A stretch of DNA of 64,000 nt from Sinorhizobium medicae. Its GTDB lineage: Bacteria; Pseudomonadota; Alphaproteobacteria; Rhizobiales; Rhizobiaceae. Shown piece by piece: positions 62,163 to 64,000 of the stretch (the first letter of the stretch is position 1; every line of letters starts with the position of its first letter). The stretch covers positions 1-64,000 of the forward strand of contig NZ_VITA01000021.1 in the NCBI RefSeq assembly GCF_007827695.1, read 5' to 3'. The position numbers and the translations under genes are program-made. The notes beneath the pieces are model-generated. The model was given only the letters and a program-made list of their open reading frames with translations, was not told where the DNA came from and made no database searches.

Positions 62163-63314
62163 ATGCAACGCTTAAAAGCGCTGACTTGGGACCATCCGCG
62201 CGGCTATAACGCGCTGGCCGCCGCGGCTCGCCGATTGGATTTGGCCGAAAGCGGCCTGGCAATCGACTGGGACAAGCAGCCGCTTGAAGGCTTCGAGTCC
62301 TATCCGATCGCCGATCTCTGCGCCCGTTACGACCTGGTCGTGCTCGATCATCCCCATGTCGGCGAGGCGGTGGATGGCGATTGCCTGCAGCCGCTGGAGA
62401 GCATCTTCGAGGAGGCGACGATCAACCTGCTGAGAGCCGAGAGCATCGGCCCCTCCTTGCGCAGTTACCACTTCACTGGCCAACACTGGGCCCTTCCGCT
62501 CGATGCGGCGACCCAGGTGATGGCTGCGCGCGCCGACCTGCTCGTCGGCCCCGCCCCCATTCTCTGGGACGAGGTGCTGTTGCTGTCGCAGAAAACCGGC
62601 AAGGTGGCGCTGTCGCTGGCCGGACCGCATGCCGCACTCTCCTTCCTGTCGATAGCCACGGCGCTCGGCGAGCCGCCGGCCGAGCGGGATCCAGACATTC
62701 TGGTCTCGGAGCAAGTCGGCACCGAAGTCTACGACCTAATGAACGAGCTTGCGGCTCGCAGCCCGCATGTGGTTCGCCAAAAGAACCCGATCAGTATCCT
62801 CGAGCACATGGCGGCCCACGACGACGTCGCCCTCGTGCCGCTGGTCTACGGCTACGTGAACTATGCCGCGCCGGTAAGCGGCCGGCCGATCACCTTCCAC
62901 AATGCGCCGCGGCTAGAACCTGGCGACCGTCCCGGCTCCACTCTCGGCGGCACCGGAATCGGCATATCCCGCCGCTGCGAGGTGACGCCGGCACTGAAGC
63001 GGCACCTGCTTTGGCTGATGAGCGCCGACGCGCAGATCGGCTTCATACCGTGCCATGAAGGTCAGCCGTCCCGGCGGGAAGCCTGGCATGATGCAGGCGT
63101 GAATGCCCGCTGGGGCAGGTTCTATTCGAACACCGTCGCCACGCTGGAGCAGGCCTATGTGCGTCCGCGCCACAACGGCTACATCGCGTTCCAAAGCAGG
63201 GCTTCCGCCCTGCTGCGCGAGTCATTCCTCGAGAAGGCGCCGGCCAGGGGCGTGATCAACCGACTCCAGACACTTTATGCAGATCATCGCGGCAGCAAGG
63301 GCGGCGAAAGGTAG
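62163..63314 (+). CDS. Substrate-binding-protein-like protein without signal peptide
   Basis: A 383-residue protein resembling extracellular solute-binding proteins of ABC sugar transporters: TWDHPRGYNALAAAARRL at the start, IADLCARYDLVVLDHPHVGEA, WALPLDAATQVMAARADLL, and GGTGIGISRRCEVTPALKRHLLWLMSADAQ. There is no signal peptide or hydrophobic start, and no permease or ATPase gene is nearby. The ATG at 62163 follows GGAGAGG. It lies between a CoA-transferase and a hydratase, so it may be a cytoplasmic accessory or ligand-binding protein. Confidence 0.75.
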   Translation: MQRLKALTWDHPRGYNALAAAARRLDLAESGLAIDWDKQPLEGFESYPIADLCARYDLVVLDHPHVGEAVDGDCLQPLESIFEEATINLLRAESIGPSLRSYHFTGQHWALPLDAATQVMAARADLLVGPAPILWDEVLLLSQKTGKVALSLAGPHAALSFLSIATALGEPPAERDPDILVSEQVGTEVYDLMNELAARSPHVVRQKNPISILEHMAAHDDVALVPLVYGYVNYAAPVSGRPITFHNAPRLEPGDRPGSTLGGTGIGISRRCEVTPALKRHLLWLMSADAQIGFIPCHEGQPSRREAWHDAGVNARWGRFYSNTVATLEQAYVRPRHNGYIAFQSRASALLRESFLEKAPARGVINRLQTLYADHRGSKGGER

Positions 63315-63321
63315 GATCACC

Positions 63322-64000
63322 ATGACGCAAGACATCCTGTTCAATGTGGACGGCGCCATCGCCACCATCACGCTCAATCGACCGCAGAAGCTGAACGCAG
63401 TCACGCCCGAAATGGCCGACGCAATCGTCGCCGCGGTCGACGAATGCAATGATAGCGACTCGATCCGCTGCGTCATTCTCACGGGTGCCGGCGAGCGGTC
63501 CTTCTGCGCCGGCTCTGATATCAAGGAGCTCGACACCTACAAGACCCCCTGGCAGTTCCGCAACCGGCCAGACTATTGCGACGCGTTTCGCGCGCTGCTG
63601 AAGCCCACGATTTGCGCGGTCAACGGATATGCCCTCGGCGGCGGCTTGGAAACCGCCATGTCATGCGACATCCGCATCTCCTCCGACAATGCCCAGTTCG
63701 CCGCTCCCGAGATCAAGCTCGGCTGGATCGGCGGCGGCGGCATGGCGGCGCATTTGATGCATTCGATCGGTGCCTCCAATGCGGCACTGATGCTGATGAC
63801 CGGCGATCCGATCACGGCGGAGAAGGCGCTGGCCTGGGGCCTCATCAGCGAGGTCGTGCCGCAGACCGAACTACTCGCCCGTGCCCGGGCCATTGCGGAT
63901 GCAATCGCCGCCCGCGCGCCGATCGCAGCCGAAACCGCAAAGGCGAATCTTAAAGCCGCGGTTTCCATGCCGCTCGATAAGGCGATCGAATACGAGCGTG
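63322..64000 (+). CDS. Enoyl-CoA hydratase/isomerase family protein (partial at window end)
   Basis: The frame runs off the window with at least 226 residues present. Crotonase-fold landmarks are IATITLNRPQKLNAVTPEMADAI, FCAGSDIKELDTY (oxyanion-hole region) and GYALGGGLETAMSCDIRISSDNAQFAAPEIKLGWIGGGG. The position of the catalytic Glu is not clear: AAPEIKLG keeps a Glu. It hydrates, isomerises or cleaves a CoA ester made by the CoA-transferase two genes upstream. ATG at 63322 lies seven bases after the previous stop. Confidence 0.88.
   Translation, partial: MTQDILFNVDGAIATITLNRPQKLNAVTPEMADAIVAAVDECNDSDSIRCVILTGAGERSFCAGSDIKELDTYKTPWQFRNRPDYCDAFRALLKPTICAVNGYALGGGLETAMSCDIRISSDNAQFAAPEIKLGWIGGGGMAAHLMHSIGASNAALMLMTGDPITAEKALAWGLISEVVPQTELLARARAIADAIAARAPIAAETAKANLKAAVSMPLDKAIEYER

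Noticed and set aside
1-64000. CRISPR arrays, rRNA and tRNA genes
   Set aside because: No regularly spaced repeats and no recognisable rRNA or tRNA sequences were noticed on either strand.

Overview
The window is GC-rich DNA that most likely comes from an alphaproteobacterium of the order Hyphomicrobiales (Rhizobium, Sinorhizobium or Mesorhizobium-like). This is inferred from three HWE-type signalling genes, a candidate EcfG-type promoter, FCD-type GntR control of an oligopeptide-type ABC transporter, AlpA/ArdC/HipBA integrative-element genes and IS3, IS110 and ISL3 remnants. No rRNA, tRNA or CRISPR array was seen. The mix of intact catabolic operons and many broken genes suggests an accessory replicon or genomic island rather than core chromosome.

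Layout. (1) 0-7 kb is an eroded integrative element: SDR genes, integrase fragments, AlpA, an ArdC stub, an intact hipBA pair, a Phd/PemK pair with a truncated toxin, a decayed metallophosphoesterase and a frameshifted WGR protein. (2) 7-23.5 kb is a coherent uptake and catabolism locus: an SDR, four amidohydrolases, two paralogous substrate-binding proteins, a complete Dpp/Opp-type ABC transporter, a flavin reductase-like protein, a hydantoin/Asp-Glu racemase and an FCD GntR regulator. A 12-bp palindrome, ATTGTNNACAAT, recurs in front of its transcription units, so they look like one regulon. (3) 23.5-24.7 kb is a run of gene remnants. (4) 24.7-28.8 kb holds a LuxR-type receptor, a perfect 24-bp palindrome, a SAM methyltransferase and an unrecognised 469-residue protein translationally coupled to it, then a GNAT acetyltransferase. 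(5) 29-34.2 kb holds a CheB-CheR-PAS-HWE kinase fusion with a response regulator, divergent from a free-standing CheB. (6) 34.9-36.7 kb is a subtilase overlapping a small gene that resembles part of its own N-terminal region. A possible small RNA lies at about 37.2 kb. (7) 37.8-46.2 kb runs leftward: arylsulfatase, HAD phosphatase, octaheme cytochrome c with TPRs, a broken outer-membrane protein and an MscS channel. (8) 46.8-50.8 kb is IS-rich and includes a decayed adenylate cyclase and an intact OmpA-DUF2092 gene. (9) 51-53.9 kb is a KaiC-like ATPase, HWE kinase and receiver operon. (10) 53.9-55.3 kb is IS debris. (11) 55.5-64 kb is a LacI regulator divergent from a sugar-type operon (Gfo/Idh/MocA, TIM-barrel isomerase, DUF4432, SDR) that continues into CoA chemistry (CaiB/BaiF CoA-transferase, enoyl-CoA hydratase) with a binding-protein-like gene lacking a signal peptide.

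How the genes work together. In region 2 the GntR protein probably represses two divergent or tandem promoters whose -35 elements lie inside the operator; the imported compound would be hydrolysed by the amidohydrolases, with the racemase and flavin protein acting on products. In region 11 the LacI protein probably controls both itself and the operon through a repeated 14-bp box. Regions 4, 6 and 11 hold the strongest candidates for undescribed systems. All functions are read from sequence only; no searches were run.
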